Assembly (NCBI GenBank): GCA_029718625.1
Contig: CM056378.1
Span: 62,457,027-62,521,026 of the forward strand
Length of the DNA stretch: 64,000 nt
Origin: Synaphobranchus kaupii
Lineage: Eukaryota; Chordata; Actinopteri; Anguilliformes; Synaphobranchidae
Reading direction: 5' to 3'
This document shows positions 45,794-57,124 of this stretch, piece after piece. Under the pieces are notes generated by a model, which made no database searches, had not been told where the DNA came from, and worked only from the letters and a program-made list of their open reading frames with translations. Numbering within the stretch: position 1 is the first letter of the stretch; every line of letters starts with the position of its first letter. The translations under genes and the position numbers were made by a program.

Positions 45794-45938
45794 CTCTATT
45801 ACGCCGGCCCCCACAGGCCCCACAGTACTGATCATGTGGACGTTGGGGGTGGAGGTGGAACGACCCCTCTGGAGGGACGACCCATCAGCCCCAGGCAGAG
45901 GGAACCGAAACGCGGAGGTGGGGGACAGCAGCCCCAGT
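45794..45938 (-). CDS. araf: araf exon with N-terminal 14-3-3 binding site
   Basis: A 145-nt exon preceded by a strong acceptor (long pyrimidine tract, CCACAG) and followed by donor GTGAGA. It encodes RSTSTPNVHM, the phosphoserine motif conserved in RAF kinases (A-Raf Ser214, C-Raf Ser259), where 14-3-3 binding holds the kinase in its autoinhibited cytosolic state. It ends after a complete Glu codon (phase 0), as the equivalent RAF1 exon does. The next exon found, 28186-28313, begins with two bases of a codon, so one short exon (length 1 mod 3) is missing between them. A Tc1-like foldback ends only about 170 bp from its 3' splice-donor side. The motif makes the RAF assignment secure; the choice of A-Raf rests on the kinase exons. 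Confidence 0.9.
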
Positions 45939-47752
45939 CTGTGGAGGGGAGGAAGAAACAACTCACAACAGGGGATCTGCCTGTGGGTCAGTCTAACACA
46001 GACAGCATTAAAACCCACTGTGGAGGAGCTTTCTGTGCCCTAATGAATCGTTAGATTATATTAATACCGATGCCATTATCGATTCTGCTTATCGATCCGA
46101 TTGATTCCTTTATCAATTCCTTAAATATTATTTGCTCCCAGGTTCTTAAAGGACCAACTATTACTATTGGATGGTCATCTAAAATTGATTCAATGACATA
46201 ATATTTATAAAGTATAAAGCATTCGTTTTCCATTCATATTTCTTAGTCATATCATGGTAAATATTTTCTATATGTATGCCTGCATATGGCAGAGCATCCA
46301 ATCAGAATTGTATAATTCTGTAAATTGAAATGGCATTATAAACGTCATTTGGCTTGATCGATACGAGTGCTTAAAAATATCAGACATCAAAGAAAATGAG
46401 AGACACCGGAAAATAATGAAAAAGACGCAAGAGGAGGATAAATTATCAGTTTAACGTTATGTCAAAACAGATGGCTAAAATATTGTTGCTTAACCGCTGC
46501 TCTGTGATTGGGATATTTAGGAGTTTCAATCTCTAACGAAGATCGCAAACTTTACTTATGAGTTAGTTACGCTCCTAGGCATGTTTCATAAAGCTTCCAC
46601 TGTCACCATTCTCCCCTATCTCATTTAGCCTTTAGGCTACATTTACATGGAAGAAAGATGAGATCTTTAACATTACCAGACCATTTTTGGAGGCAAGTTG
46701 GCTCCTCTTATTAGCTGAAGATGACAAAGTTTAAAGATTATCACTAATTTAGGTTAGTTATTTCCTTTCCAAATCGACTCATCTGTGCATGGCCAAGATT
46801 AGTGTCAGATTAGTCTACCGCCAATCAAAACACTAGATTTACACTTGGAGTTGGTTATAGGCTCCCGAGGGAAGTCCACACACTCCACAAATCTGTTGAA
46901 TAGTTGATCATTTCCGAAGACAGATCACAAAATGGAGCTTATGCGAACACATTTTCTATTTATTTTTAAATGATAGTAGCTTAAATTAGTTTTCAAACAA
47001 TGACGTTTCCATTTAATATTTTTAGACGGGGCGGCAAACTCTGACTGCCAGCATGCGCTGACAATGAAAAACGACACGCATGACGTGATGTTTTGCTATG
47101 CGTAGCTGTCAGTAATACATGCTGGAATCGATAAGAGAATTGGTTTATGCCCTCACAGTTGCAAAACCTGCTAGAGCGGACTAAATAAAAACTATAGCAT
47201 TGAGAGCATACAACAGGCGTAATAAGGTGCTGGATTTACTGAATCTTAAAAAATAAAAAACATATAGCCACCTATATTCTACACACAAAAAACAGACAAA
47301 ATATTAAATAGGCCTAATGTTTATTTAAGTAATGACAAAAGCCCTATTCTGACAGGACAAGTTGTACAGGGGAGGTGAGGTAATGTAATTATTACCTGAG
47401 GATCTCCGTTATTTTATTTCCGTCCGAATGTGCCATGTAATTTTTACGGACTGGGCGCTCCCGCGCCAGTAAAGATGCTGGCGTCTTTTACCTACTGTTA
47501 AATGCCCAGTGAAAATAACCCCAGGTGATAGCAATCCCGTGCGAAAAAATCAAGACGTTGCTTTAATTCAAAGCCAAAACGTCGCCTTGCGTAACAGAGT
47601 ATGTTGTGTTCTATAGAATATTAACAATGTTATTGATAGGCTACTGCCATTCACGTTTAGACAAAATACTAGCCTATTAATTTACCCATGATCTTGTCTT
47701 GTCAATTCTTACGCTTAGGCTTTTCAGCTCGGCATCGAATATCCATCAGCCA

Positions 47753-48085
47753 TCATCTTACCCGGTGAGATATTGGCTGTGCATTCTGTGGTAATCGCGT
47801 CACGCGTTCTTGTCTAGTATTGTCGCACCTTTTTAAAGCGACAGCCCTCATTGCTTGCTGAGAAGCGGTCAGGCTTGAGCTGACTTGGCTGCTGTCGTCA
47901 CTCACAGTCACTGTCGAGTGTTGAAGACTCACATGATTTTGCATTGTTCCAGTGCTGTTGGAGTATGTTAGCTCTGTGTCGAAAAGGTTACATTTAACTT
48001 TATTTTCTGTAATCTGCTCAGTGAGACCAAATAACACTTTTTTCAAAGCATTTTGAGGAATGTCAGTTAGAGTTACGCCATGCAT
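47753..48085 (-). pseudogene. hAT transposase exon with degenerate BED zinc finger
   Basis: A 110-codon frame with NKVKCNLFDTELTYSNSTG, then TMQNHVSLQHSTV. Cys32, His51 and His56 occupy BED-finger positions (C-x2-C ... H-x4-H), but the second Cys is Phe35, so zinc binding should be lost. BED fingers sit at the N-terminus of hAT transposases. An in-frame stop lies just upstream of the chosen Met. No catalytic domain was seen nearby, and the boundaries of the parent element were not found. Confidence 0.6.
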
Positions 48086-48257
48086 ACTCGCGTTATCGTG
48101 CGAGAGCTGATCAAGGAATATAAGCTATTTCCCCTGTTAGTCTAACGTTACCTCACCGACCCCAGATCAGCATTAATAGTCTACTTTTAAACACGAGACA
48201 ATCAAAAAAAAAAATAATTTAAAAAAACCTTAAAAGGAAATGGTTATAAATTAATTT

Positions 48258-48670
48258 TTTGGGCTCTATTTTCCGGCTGGCGCATGGCGGGTGCCCGTTT
48301 GACTCGCCGTGTGCCGGAAGTGGAAGGAGAGTTGCTGACGGAGGTGTGTCAGTCCAGATCGAGCAGCGAAACTGCAAATTTGGGGCTCTATTTTCCGGCC
48401 GTTGGCGAGCCATCACTGGCAAGGTTGCAATTTCGTCATGGATTTGCACGCGTCTGAGCCCGTTCGGTAATTTGGTGACTCGCCGTGTGCTGAAGTGGGA
48501 GGGAAGCCGCTGTTGGGGGGTGTGTCCATCAAGAGGGAGCAGCCCAGTTCAATTTTACTGGAGCGGAATGCACTTTTGGGATAAAAGTAGACGTTCGCGT
48601 TTGCACTGCCTGCCAAGTGAGACCACGTTTGCGGCGCAAATCGCACCACAGCCTATGGCGAGTTGCTAAT
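48258..48670. repeat. tandem partial copies of a GGGCTCTATTTTCCGGC repeat
   Basis: GGGCTCTATTTTCCGGC occurs at 48261 and again at 48384, each followed by TGGCG-type GC-rich sequence and later ACTCGCCGTGTGC. The inverted form GCCGGAAAATAGAGCCC is at 56411-56427. Probably the end of a DNA transposon family. Confidence 0.6.
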
Positions 48671-49205
48671 TTCGGGGCTTTCCCCAATGCATGCATGATC
48701 ATAACCTATTCATATAATAAAAACACCTAGAAAGACAGGTAAAAGCGGTTAAATGACCGCTAAAGCGAGCCCCCCCCCCCCCTTCTCCCAGTCACGCATT
48801 CACACTTAAAGGTATACTATGTAGTTTCATTGTAAACAATCGTTCTTTGTTTACATTCAAACTTTCTCCCCAAAAAACATTGTGTGTGTCCTTGTGGTCT
48901 AATAAACATGTTGAATGTATTTCCTACCTCATAAGTAGTTCGCAAAGTGTTTTTTTGTTAATTTTTTGAATGTTACACTGTTGACATCCCGCCGCCATTT
49001 TTAAAGCCAGAAACAGCTAAAATGGTGCAAACGTCATGAATGGGCAGTTCCTGCTCATTTGATTGACATGGCCAGGCCATGTGGGCAGGCTTCCAGGTAA
49101 ACTCTTATTTTAGCTTAGGACCGAAACATTCCTCACGCAAATACGCGAACGTGGACGCTTCGAACTACGCAAACTATTTTCCTAATATGTATATTAAATA
49201 TTTAT

Positions 49206-49808
49206 TAGGGGTGTAATGGTACACAAAAGTCACGGTTCGGTACGTACTTCGGTTTTGAAGTCACACTTTGGTAACAGAGTGCATAATTGCTGCGTCGTGG
49301 ATCGTCTAGGCTGCACTCGGACTCAGATAAGCGTATGTTTTTTCATTGCTTTCAGCTGTTGTTAGTTAATTGAACAGATTGGAGTCACTCGGTAGCTTAG
49401 TTTATTTTGAATTGTTTGCAGTTAGTCCGTAGCTTGCTCGCTGTAATTGGGCCAGCTACCTGTCTTTTGTGTTGCTAATTAGAACTAGTTGAATTAGAAC
49501 TCACTCTGAGGTGATGAGCTGCAAACATGCTTAATATACACACAGGTGAAACTGGTTCCAACTAAATTAGCAACAAAAAAGACAGGTAGCTGGCCCAACT
49601 ACAGCGAGCAAGCTACGGACTAACTGCAAACAATTCAATCTGTTCAATCAACTAACAGCTGAAAGCAATGAAAAAAGATACGCTTATCTGAGTCCAACTG
49701 TAGCCTAGACGATCCACGACGCAGCAATTATGCACTCGGATACCGAAGCGTGACTTCAAAACCGAAGTACGTACCTAACCGTGACTTTTGTGTACCGTTA
49801 CACCCCTA
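49206..49808. mobile_element. hAT foldback, 603-bp palindrome, TAGGGGTGTAATGGTAC ends
   Basis: Arms of about 270 bp are inverted copies (CACGGTTCGGTACGTACTTC faces GAAGTACGTACCTAACCGTG). Exact 8-bp target duplication ATATTTAT at 49198-49205 and 49809-49816. No coding potential. Confidence 0.92.
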
Positions 49809-50149
49809 ATATTTATATATAAATATTTTCCCAAAATAAATCAGATACCCTCAATTAAAAATTTTTACAGACATCCAAAAACTCCCCATCCTCTTAGGTG
49901 CTGTGACCTGGCAGCGCAATATATACCTGCCTGCCATCGTCTTAGGGACAGTGAGCGACAGATATCATTATAAACCAATTTAAATTTTTTATATTTATTA
50001 TATTCACTTTATAAGATCATATGTGTCATTCTCATCATCATTATTATCATTTCTATTGATAATTATTATTATTATTTTTAATTGTACTTTATTATTTTAC
50101 ATTATTGTTATTTCTAAATCCATAATCAAAGAAAAGTTCTTGTTTTCAT

Positions 50150-50296
50150 GTATGGTTACTGTTCATTCGTTTCTAGTCTTTGCTGTTTTGTATTGTTCAG
50201 AGTTAGATGTATGTCTTCGACTGTTTTAATGCAGTATGCTTTGCCAATACAGATGCAATGTCTTGTCATGCCAATAAAGCGAATTGAATTGAGTCC
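50150..50296 (+). repeat. LINE 3' tail fragment
   Basis: TGTCTTGTCATGCCAATAAA followed by GCGAATTGAATTGAG, a typical fish LINE poly-(GAATT) tail. It lies inside the TTAA element. Confidence 0.65.
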
Positions 50297-53200
50297 ACGG
50301 TCAGAGAAAATGTGTGAAACGTCACCACAATGCTCGTGTGTCGTCGTGCGTGTCTGAGAAGAACACGTGATAAGCAATTTTCTGGAGCCCTTTTCTCCTA
50401 CGTGCTCAATATCGCCATCTAGTGTTCTGAAACTACAAAGTATACCTTTAAGGATTACTGAACGTTTTTAGTTCGCAACTGCTGAGCCCCAGTGAGAGGA
50501 CAACTATAACATTAGCAAGTGATTAGTCGAATGCTCTTTTATCTTTCTTTGATGACTTAGTCAACAAATGCAAACTCAATTAAAAAAATTAACAATTCAT
50601 GGCATCTGCTGCTTATTTAGCTTCGAAAACATTTTGCACAATCGTTTGAAATCAATGCGAAACAAACATTTTTGCGCAATTAATTCCTAGGCTACGTGTA
50701 GACAAATAGATTGCATATACTATGACACCTATGTTATTCCACAAACTGCATAGGCTAAGACAAATGTTTAAATTGGTAGTGCAAATAAAATAATCTTTGA
50801 TGCTCCAAAAACAGGCACACCAAATGCGTGGGTCTAATAAAAGAGAGCTAGGGTACAATTTCACTTTGTAGAAAAAAAAAAAAATGTTTTGCTGTTGACT
50901 GCCAATAGCCTAATGTTTATAGCCAAAAACAGAACTCCACAAAGTTGCCAGGACAAATCTTAAATATAATCTAAATGTATGCTCATGTGAACAGAAAACA
51001 ACACTATAATATAATAAAACAACTTATTGTTCAACTTAGCGTTCAGCGTTGTTTTATGACTATTTTTGGCTAGTCTACTGTTATTTTCTTTATGCTTTTG
51101 GTTTCACCCTTACCAAATTTTGTTCCGTTTTCCCTCTAGAATTTGCTTTGACACGTCGAACATTTCAATAGAAATACAATTGTTTCATATTTTACAATTG
51201 TTTCATATTTGGTGAAACCAAAATCATTCAATTCGGCTTTAGCTACGTTTTTGAACTCTTATGGTTTATTTAGAGCTACTTATGGGTAGGCATATACTGT
51301 AAGAAATGTCTGTGAATTTTACGGTAAAAAAAAAAAAAACTTATGAAATTGTAAACAGCTGAAATATAAATCATTGTATATTATTATCATGGTAAGCATA
51401 TGGCAACATCTAATTATATACTGGTTTTCAACCGTTAAATTAACATGGATGACGTGCTAAAAATCTACTGACAATTGTTATTTTCAATTATGTAAGTTTC
51501 AAAGTCTGACCATGAAGTTCTATGAATAACCATTTATAAACGTACATTTGACTCAAATACATGCAAAGATGTTATGGGTAAGAATAATAACCTATATCCT
51601 ATTTACAGCTGGTCCATAATGTATTTTAATCCCATTTTCTGTTTGAAATTAGTCCAGCGGTCATGTGACCACAAGTCGTCTTTCTAGGTAGTTCGCGAGT
51701 CCCGTCTTCGAATTGTTATACTGCACTGTGGTCCCAGGTAGGGTTGTGCCGATGGCCGATGACATCGACGACGTGCTGTGCCAATGACGATGTGACTTTT
51801 ACGTTAGGCCAACATCGCCAAAATTATAGTTAGTGCAGACTCCCCAAAACAACTTTCCATATTTTCCAGCTTATATATGACTACAAACATCAACAATATA
51901 AGGCTAAATTGTGTTCAGTTTGTCTGTAGTTTAGCCTACAACTTTGAAAATAGAACCATAATAAAACGTTGCGCGCGGTGCCTGGGGTGGCTCGTTGAGG
52001 TTTTCAGTCTTGTGAAATGAGAATCATGCCGTTTCTAGGCTAGGCTACGTCTAGCATAGGCACCTGGTTTAGTTATTTTATTTCATTTTTTTTAACCAAG
52101 GGGTGCCCTAAAAATGAAGCCACAGGCAAAAAAAAAATGAAGTTCATAAAAAAATTTGGATAGTCAATGATAAATTGATAAATTAATAAATTAAACAGAC
52201 TACAAATAATTGGCGATGCTTTGCTGAACTAATTATATTGCAATAGCCTAATAAAAAAAATCCCCTCTTCAAAAAACAAATTCACTCTTATTGCACGTAG
52301 AGATAAAAATGTACCTCAACTCAATTACATTCAATTAAATCAATGCAAAATAGATAGCATATCGTCTTCCAATGCAGAATCCTAAAGACGACAAAAGAAA
52401 ATTGGAAATAGATAAATGATTAAACGCATGCTAGGACAGAGAAAATAGGAAAAGAGGAGTTGAAAAATAAAGAGCCAGTAAATGATAAATGGGAGAGTAA
52501 AATTAATTATTTTTAAATGTATTTTATCGACTCATTGGAGGCAGTCCAGATAACCTTATTAGTGACTTTTGTCGCCTTTAGTATTCCAGTTGTCGGAAAT
52601 TGACAGTGGGTGGACACGGGAGGCCTCCCGACCACGACCGAATGGGCGTGTTCTGCTATCGTTTTTCACTAAACCATGTGATGCAGGATACCCCGACATG
52701 GTCAAGACGAGTCCAATGCAAACGGCACTTACAGTTGAAGTCGAAAGTTTACATACACCTTAGCCAAATCCATTTAAACTCAGTTTTTCACAATTCCTGA
52801 CATTTAATACTAGTAAACATTACTTGTCTTAGGTCAGTTAGGATCACGACTTTATTTTAAGAATGTGAAATGTCAGAATAATAGTAGAGAATGATTTATT
52901 TCAGCTTTTATTTCTTTCATCACATTCCCAGTGGGTCAGAAGTTTACATACATTCTGTTAGTATTTGTAGCATTTCCTTTAAATTGTTCAACTTGGGTCA
53001 AATGTTTCGGGTAGCCTTCCACAAGCTTCTCACAATAAGTTGCTGGAATTTTGGCCCATTCCTCCTGACAGAACTGGTGTAACAGTCAGGTTTGTAGGCC
53101 TCCTTGCTCGCACACTTTTTCAGTTCTGCCCACAAATTTTCGATTGGATTGAGATCAGGACTTTGTGATGGCCACTCCAATATCTTGATTGGAAGTATGC

Positions 53201-53660
53201 TTCGGGTCATTGTCCATTTGGAAGAGCCATTTGCGACCAAGCTATAACTTCCTGGCTGATGTCTTGAGATGTTGCTTAAATATATCCACATAATTTTCCT
53301 TCCTCATGATGCCATCTATTTTATGAAGTGCACCAGTCCCTCCTGCAGCAAAGCACCCCCAACAACATGATGCTGCCACCCCCGTGCTTCACGGTTGGGA
53401 TGGCGTTCTTCTGCTTGGAAGCCTCACCCTTTTTCCTCCAAAAATAACGATGGTCATTATGGCCAAACAGTTAAATTTTTGTTTCATCAGACCAGAGGAC
53501 ATTTCTCCAAAAAGTAAGATCTTTGTCCCCATGTGCAGTTGCAAACTGTAGTCTGGCTTTTTTATGGCGGTTTTGGAGTAGTGGCTTCTTCCTTGCTGAG
53601 CAGCCTCTCAGGTTATTTCGATATAGGACTCGTTTTACTGTGGATATAGATACTTTTGTA

Positions 53661-55513
53661 CAGGGCCGGAGTGGGACTCAATTTCAGCCCGGGAGTTTCA
53701 TGTCTTAGAGCAGCCCAGTTTGGACCGGGGGGGGGGGGGGGGTTCCACAATGAAAAAACTTTTAGCTCTTTTGATTAACTTTTTATTATACATTTTTTTT
53801 AAATATAGAACAATTATAAGATATATACAAGAGATAAAAATAGGTATGTATAGTGGTGATATTACAACTAATTGTCTGGATTGTCTTTTTAGATTTTGCA
53901 CACTGTGGTATAGCTCTACCTGTCCACAGCAGGGATCCTTCTGGGCTCATGGCTTGGTCCTGGCACTGCCTCATCAATGACTTGGCCTAACAGCAGACTC
54001 TGCTCTGTCACTTAAAACAATAATAATAATTAAGAATAATTAATAAAAATAATTAATCGCCTAATACTACTGTACAACTTCAATAAGTAGGCTAATGCTG
54101 TGCAAATAAAGCATATTGTCCTAACGTTAGGTATTTGGCTGCTCAGAGACAAAATGCCTTTCACAATTAGATGATCCCATAACCATTTTGCATTTATCAA
54201 AGCAGTTATTTGTAAATATGCCAGTCATGCTTTAAATTTCATTGACAATAAACTTTAATTGTGGTTTGCATGCAATGATATTGTGCTTTAAACGCCTAGG
54301 CCTATGACATCTTAACACTATACGATACCTTCCTCATCATCAGCTGCGTTTGTGTTCAAAATACAGTGCATCCGGAAAGTATTCACAGCGCTTCACTTTT
54401 TCCACATTTTGTTCTGTTACAGCCTTATTCCAAAATTGATTAAATTCATTTTTTCCCTCAAAATTCTACACACAACTTTAAGGGTTGTTTCTCCTGACTT
54501 TTTTCCCCATAGAGTTCTATAGGAAAATGAGTCCGGAGAAATAACCCTTGCAGTGATCCATCCACATCTACTCCATATCTGGCAACAGAGTGATGGTTTG
54601 GGGCTCGTTTGATAGCTCAGACCCTTGATAACTTACAGCCATTTAGCCAGCCATGTGTTCCATACTGTACCAGTGTAATTTACAGCTGAATCTAGTCTCA
54701 CCCCCCAATTTCCATAGAGATCCATTCAAATGCAGAGGTTATAGTATCGCTTGTAACAGTACCTGAAAATAAGATAAGATAATAAGTTTTTTTGATGTTG
54801 ATGGTCACAGACTTCAGGAAGTAACAGCATGTAAAGGATATGCGACCAAATATGAAATATGATACTTTAAAAATGCAAAGGGTATGAATACTTATGTAAA
54901 TGAGAAATTTTATTTTTTTATTTTTAATAAATTTGCCAAAATCTCAAAAAACCTTTTTTCACATTGTCATTATGGGGTGTTGTGTGTAGAATTTTGAGGG
55001 AAAAAATGAATTTAATCAATTTTGGAATAAGGCTGTAACAGAACAAAATGTGGAAAAAGTGAAGCGCTGTGAATACTTTCCGGATGCACTGTATGTCGGT
55101 TAATTTGGCACATTTGGCCGCTTCTTCTTCCATTGTCTTTTTAAAAAAAAAATTTTTATCCTAGCCTTTTCTGCTCCTCCTTTTCTTATTTTATTCATCT
55201 TCGTCTGACACAAACTCGTAAAATAAGCTAATTACATCAGGTGATCAAGCATAATCGAAAACAAATTTGGGTTCAACCAATTATGGAATTTGGGAGGGGC
55301 CGCTTTCATCCCCCCTCTCAGCATTCAAGTTTCTGGTATGGGCCGTGGTTGCTTTTCGTGCGTGTGTGAGGAGGAGAGAGAGGGCTGAGAGGCAGAGGGG
55401 CAAGTATATGATCTAAATACAATTACTGTGTTTACCGATCCTCGCCACCAGCCCAAAAACCAGCAGCCCACCGGGATTCTTCCCGATTCTCCCGATTAGC
55501 CACTCCGGCATTG
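53661..55513. mobile_element. non-autonomous hAT element, copy 2, nested in the Tc1
   Basis: Same ends as 3618-5134. Exact 8-bp target duplication CTTTTGTA at 53653-53660 and 55514-55521, in the transposase gene. It contains the Tc1 foldback 54364-55091 and a G-run near 53728-53744. Its interior also differs from copy 1 by lacking the 4130-4705 block. Confidence 0.93.
54364..55091. mobile_element. Tc1-like foldback, deletion derivative, nested in the hAT
   Basis: Same ends as 10891-12059 (CAGTGCATCCGGAAAGTATT), TA at 54362-54363 and 55092-55093. The left arm jumps from its outer terminal repeat (CTACACACAAC) to the core centre (TTTAAGGGTTGTTTCTCC), so about 440 bp is deleted; the right arm is complete. 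Confidence 0.92.
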
Positions 55514-56235
55514 CTTTTGTACCTGTTCCCTCCAGCATCTTCACAAGGTCCTTTGCGGTTGTTCTGGGATTGATTTGCACTTTTCGCACCAAAGCACGTC
55601 CATCTCTAGGAGACAGAACGCATCTCCTTCCTGAGCGGTATGACGGCTGCGTGGTCCCATGGTGTTTATACTTGCGTACTATTGCTTGTACAGACGAACG
55701 TGGTACCATCAAGCATTTGGAAATTGCTCCCAAGGATGAACCAGACTTGAGGAGGTCCACAATTTTCTTTCTGAGGTCTTGACCGATTTCTTTTGATTTG
55801 CCCATGATGTCAAGCAAAGAGGCACTGAGTTTGAAGGTAGACCTATACATCCACAGATACACCTCCAATTGACTCAAATAATGTCAATTAGCCTATCAGA
55901 AGTTTCTAAAGCAAAGACATAATTTTCTGGAATTTTCCAAGCTGTTTAAAGGCACAGACAACTTAGTGTAGGTAAACTTCTGACCCACTGGAATTGTGAT
56001 ACAGTGAATTAAAAGTGAAATAATCTGTCTGTAAACAATTGCTGGAAAAATTACTTGTGTCATGCACAAAGTAGATGTCCTAACTGACATGCCAACACTA
56101 TAGTCTGCTAACATAAAATCTGTGCCGTGGTTAAAAATGAGTTTTAATGACTTCAACCTAAGTGTATGTAAACTTCCGACTTCAACTGTAAAAGTAAAAA
56201 AAAAAAGGTAATTTGATTAGCTATGGTGCAGCTGA

Positions 56236-56427
56236 AGCACACCCACTGATAAATACTCAGCATAACCCAGCTCATTTTCAACCTGCACAGCGTGCTGTGA
56301 GCTGTGCGCTCCTCGCCTCTGGTCTGAAAATAGCGAAATTCAGTAGCCACGCCAAGTGCGCCAAACCCTACACCATTGAATATGACGGCTCGCCGCACAT
56401 CATGCATTTGCCGGAAAATAGAGCCCT
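56236..56427. repeat. inverted copy of the GGGCTCTATTTTCCGGC repeat
   Basis: Ends with TTTGCCGGAAAATAGAGCCC; the left extent is uncertain. Compare 48258-48670. Confidence 0.5.
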
Positions 56428-56559
56428 TAATGTTATCGATTAATTTTAAAAAAAAATGTTATCGATCACATTTTTTAAAATTGCGATTAAACGTTTAGAG
56501 ATTTTCCTAAACGTTTAGCATGTTTGTTAACGTTTAACGTTTTGAAGTCACACCCCTAG

Positions 56560-56679
56560 AAGGAACTAATGCTGAAATCCACTGAGAGCAACATGGCAAA
56601 AGGAACTAACGCTGAAATCCACTGAGAGCAACATGGCAAAAGGAACTAATGCTGAAATCCACTGAGAGCAACATGGCAG
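56560..56679. repeat. three tandem 40-bp units beside an araf exon
   Basis: Units start at 56560, 56600 and 56640 (AAGGAACTAATGCTGAAATC and then CACTGAGAGCAACATGGCA) and differ by single bases; a fourth start (AAGGAA) runs into the exon donor at 56697. Confidence 0.93.
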
Positions 56680-56697
56680 AAGGAATCTCTTACTCAG

Positions 56698-56802
56698 AAG
56701 GCTCTGGGGTGAAGCTCATGTCACTCAGGGATATTGTGCCATCTGGCAACAGAATAGAGATCTGAGGGTAACCATCCACTACTGGATTGGGCAAAGACCT
56801 GC
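56698..56802 (-). CDS. araf: araf exon between the C1 domain and the 14-3-3 site (putative)
   Basis: A 105-nt open exon flanked by a good acceptor (pyrimidines then CAG, minus strand) and a donor GTAAGA. Only one frame is open. It encodes a Pro/Ser-rich stretch that includes ILLPDGTISLSDMSFTPEPS. The exon ends after two bases of a codon (GA), and the next exon, 45794-45938, begins with the one base needed to finish Glu, so the two join in frame. In other RAFs this variable linker follows the cysteine-rich C1 domain and leads to the first 14-3-3 site. The sequence itself is too variable to identify alone, so assignment rests on phase, strand and position. Its first codon is completed from an upstream exon that lies outside the window or was not recognised. 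Alternative: an exon of an unrelated minus-strand gene. Confidence 0.68.
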
Positions 56803-56919
56803 AGACAAAAACACAAAGTAGAAAATCAGAAAGGAAGCCTTAGCATTTCTCTGACTATATGATGATCAGAAAAAGTACTGTGTGACTAGCCTACACCCAG
56901 ACACGCCCAGCTGGCGTTA

Positions 56920-57030
56920 AGCCTGTGACACGGTGAGGACACACCCAGCTCTCCGTTAAGCCTGTGACACGGCGAGGATACACCCAGCTGCCGTTAAGCC
57001 TGTGACACGGCGAGGATACACCCAGCTGCT
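56920..57030. repeat. 38-40-bp minisatellite
   Basis: Three units of GTTAAGCCTGTGACACGG and GAGGAYACACCCAGCT. Confidence 0.9.
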
Positions 57031-57124
57031 GGTAAGAGCTTCAGGATCCGCCCCTCTCCTCCCACTCAATCAGTACTGTGCCTTCCAGAACATTTGGTTT
57101 TCCTCTCGGCGTTACTTTCTGGTC

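Larger units (their letters stand above)
48810..50447. mobile_element. second TTAA-inserting family, AGGTATACTATGTAGT ends
   Basis: Ends AGGTATACTATGTAGT and AGGTATACTTTGTAGT (reverse complement), flanked by TTAA at 48806-48809 and 50448-50451. 1638 bp with a nested hAT palindrome (49206-49808) and a LINE-type tail near 50150-50296. No coding potential was recognised, so Kolobok and piggyBac cannot be separated. Confidence 0.82.
52950..55805 (-). pseudogene. Sleeping Beauty-like transposase, interrupted and mutated
   Basis: Starts MGKSKEIGQDLRKKIVDLLK, a paired-like DNA-binding domain, then RSGRRCVLSPRDGRALVRKV and KMLEGTGTK, where the hAT insertion begins (55513 down to 53661). Beyond it are the catalytic stretch with WSDETKI followed by a stop, HGGGSIM, a frameshifted segment, and [18 protein letters not shown] with the last catalytic acid. 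Insertion, stop codons and frameshifts inactivate it. Without the hAT it would have the usual Tc1 length of about 340 residues. Confidence 0.9.
52732..56188 (-). mobile_element. Sleeping Beauty-like Tc1 transposon (minus), split by a hAT
   Basis: Ends CAGTTGAAGTCGAAAGTTTA and CAGTTGAAGTCGGAAGTTTA (reverse complement), with TA at 52730-52731 and 56189-56190. The terminal sequences and the transposase closely follow the salmonid/cyprinid Tc1 group from which Sleeping Beauty was built. The hAT at 53661-55513 interrupts the transposase. Confidence 0.93.
45939..56697 (-). other. araf intron, 10.8 kb
   Basis: Holds a BED-finger hAT exon (47753-48085), repeat copies around 48260-48665, a TTAA element (48810-50447) and the nested Sleeping Beauty-like/hAT/Tc1 stack (52732-56188). 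Between 50452 and 52731 I see AT-rich sequence and only one possible transposon end, near 51738 (TAGGGTTGTGCCGATGG), without a partner. Confidence 0.7.

Noticed and set aside
46064..47130. ATCGATT-rich segments facing each other (46064-46120 and 47124-47150)
   Set aside because: They resemble ends of a hAT-like repeat, but clear inverted ends and a target duplication could not be defined.
56560..57030. Regular short repeats that could suggest a CRISPR-like array
   Set aside because: Units are directly adjacent with no unique spacers, in a vertebrate intron; they are minisatellites.
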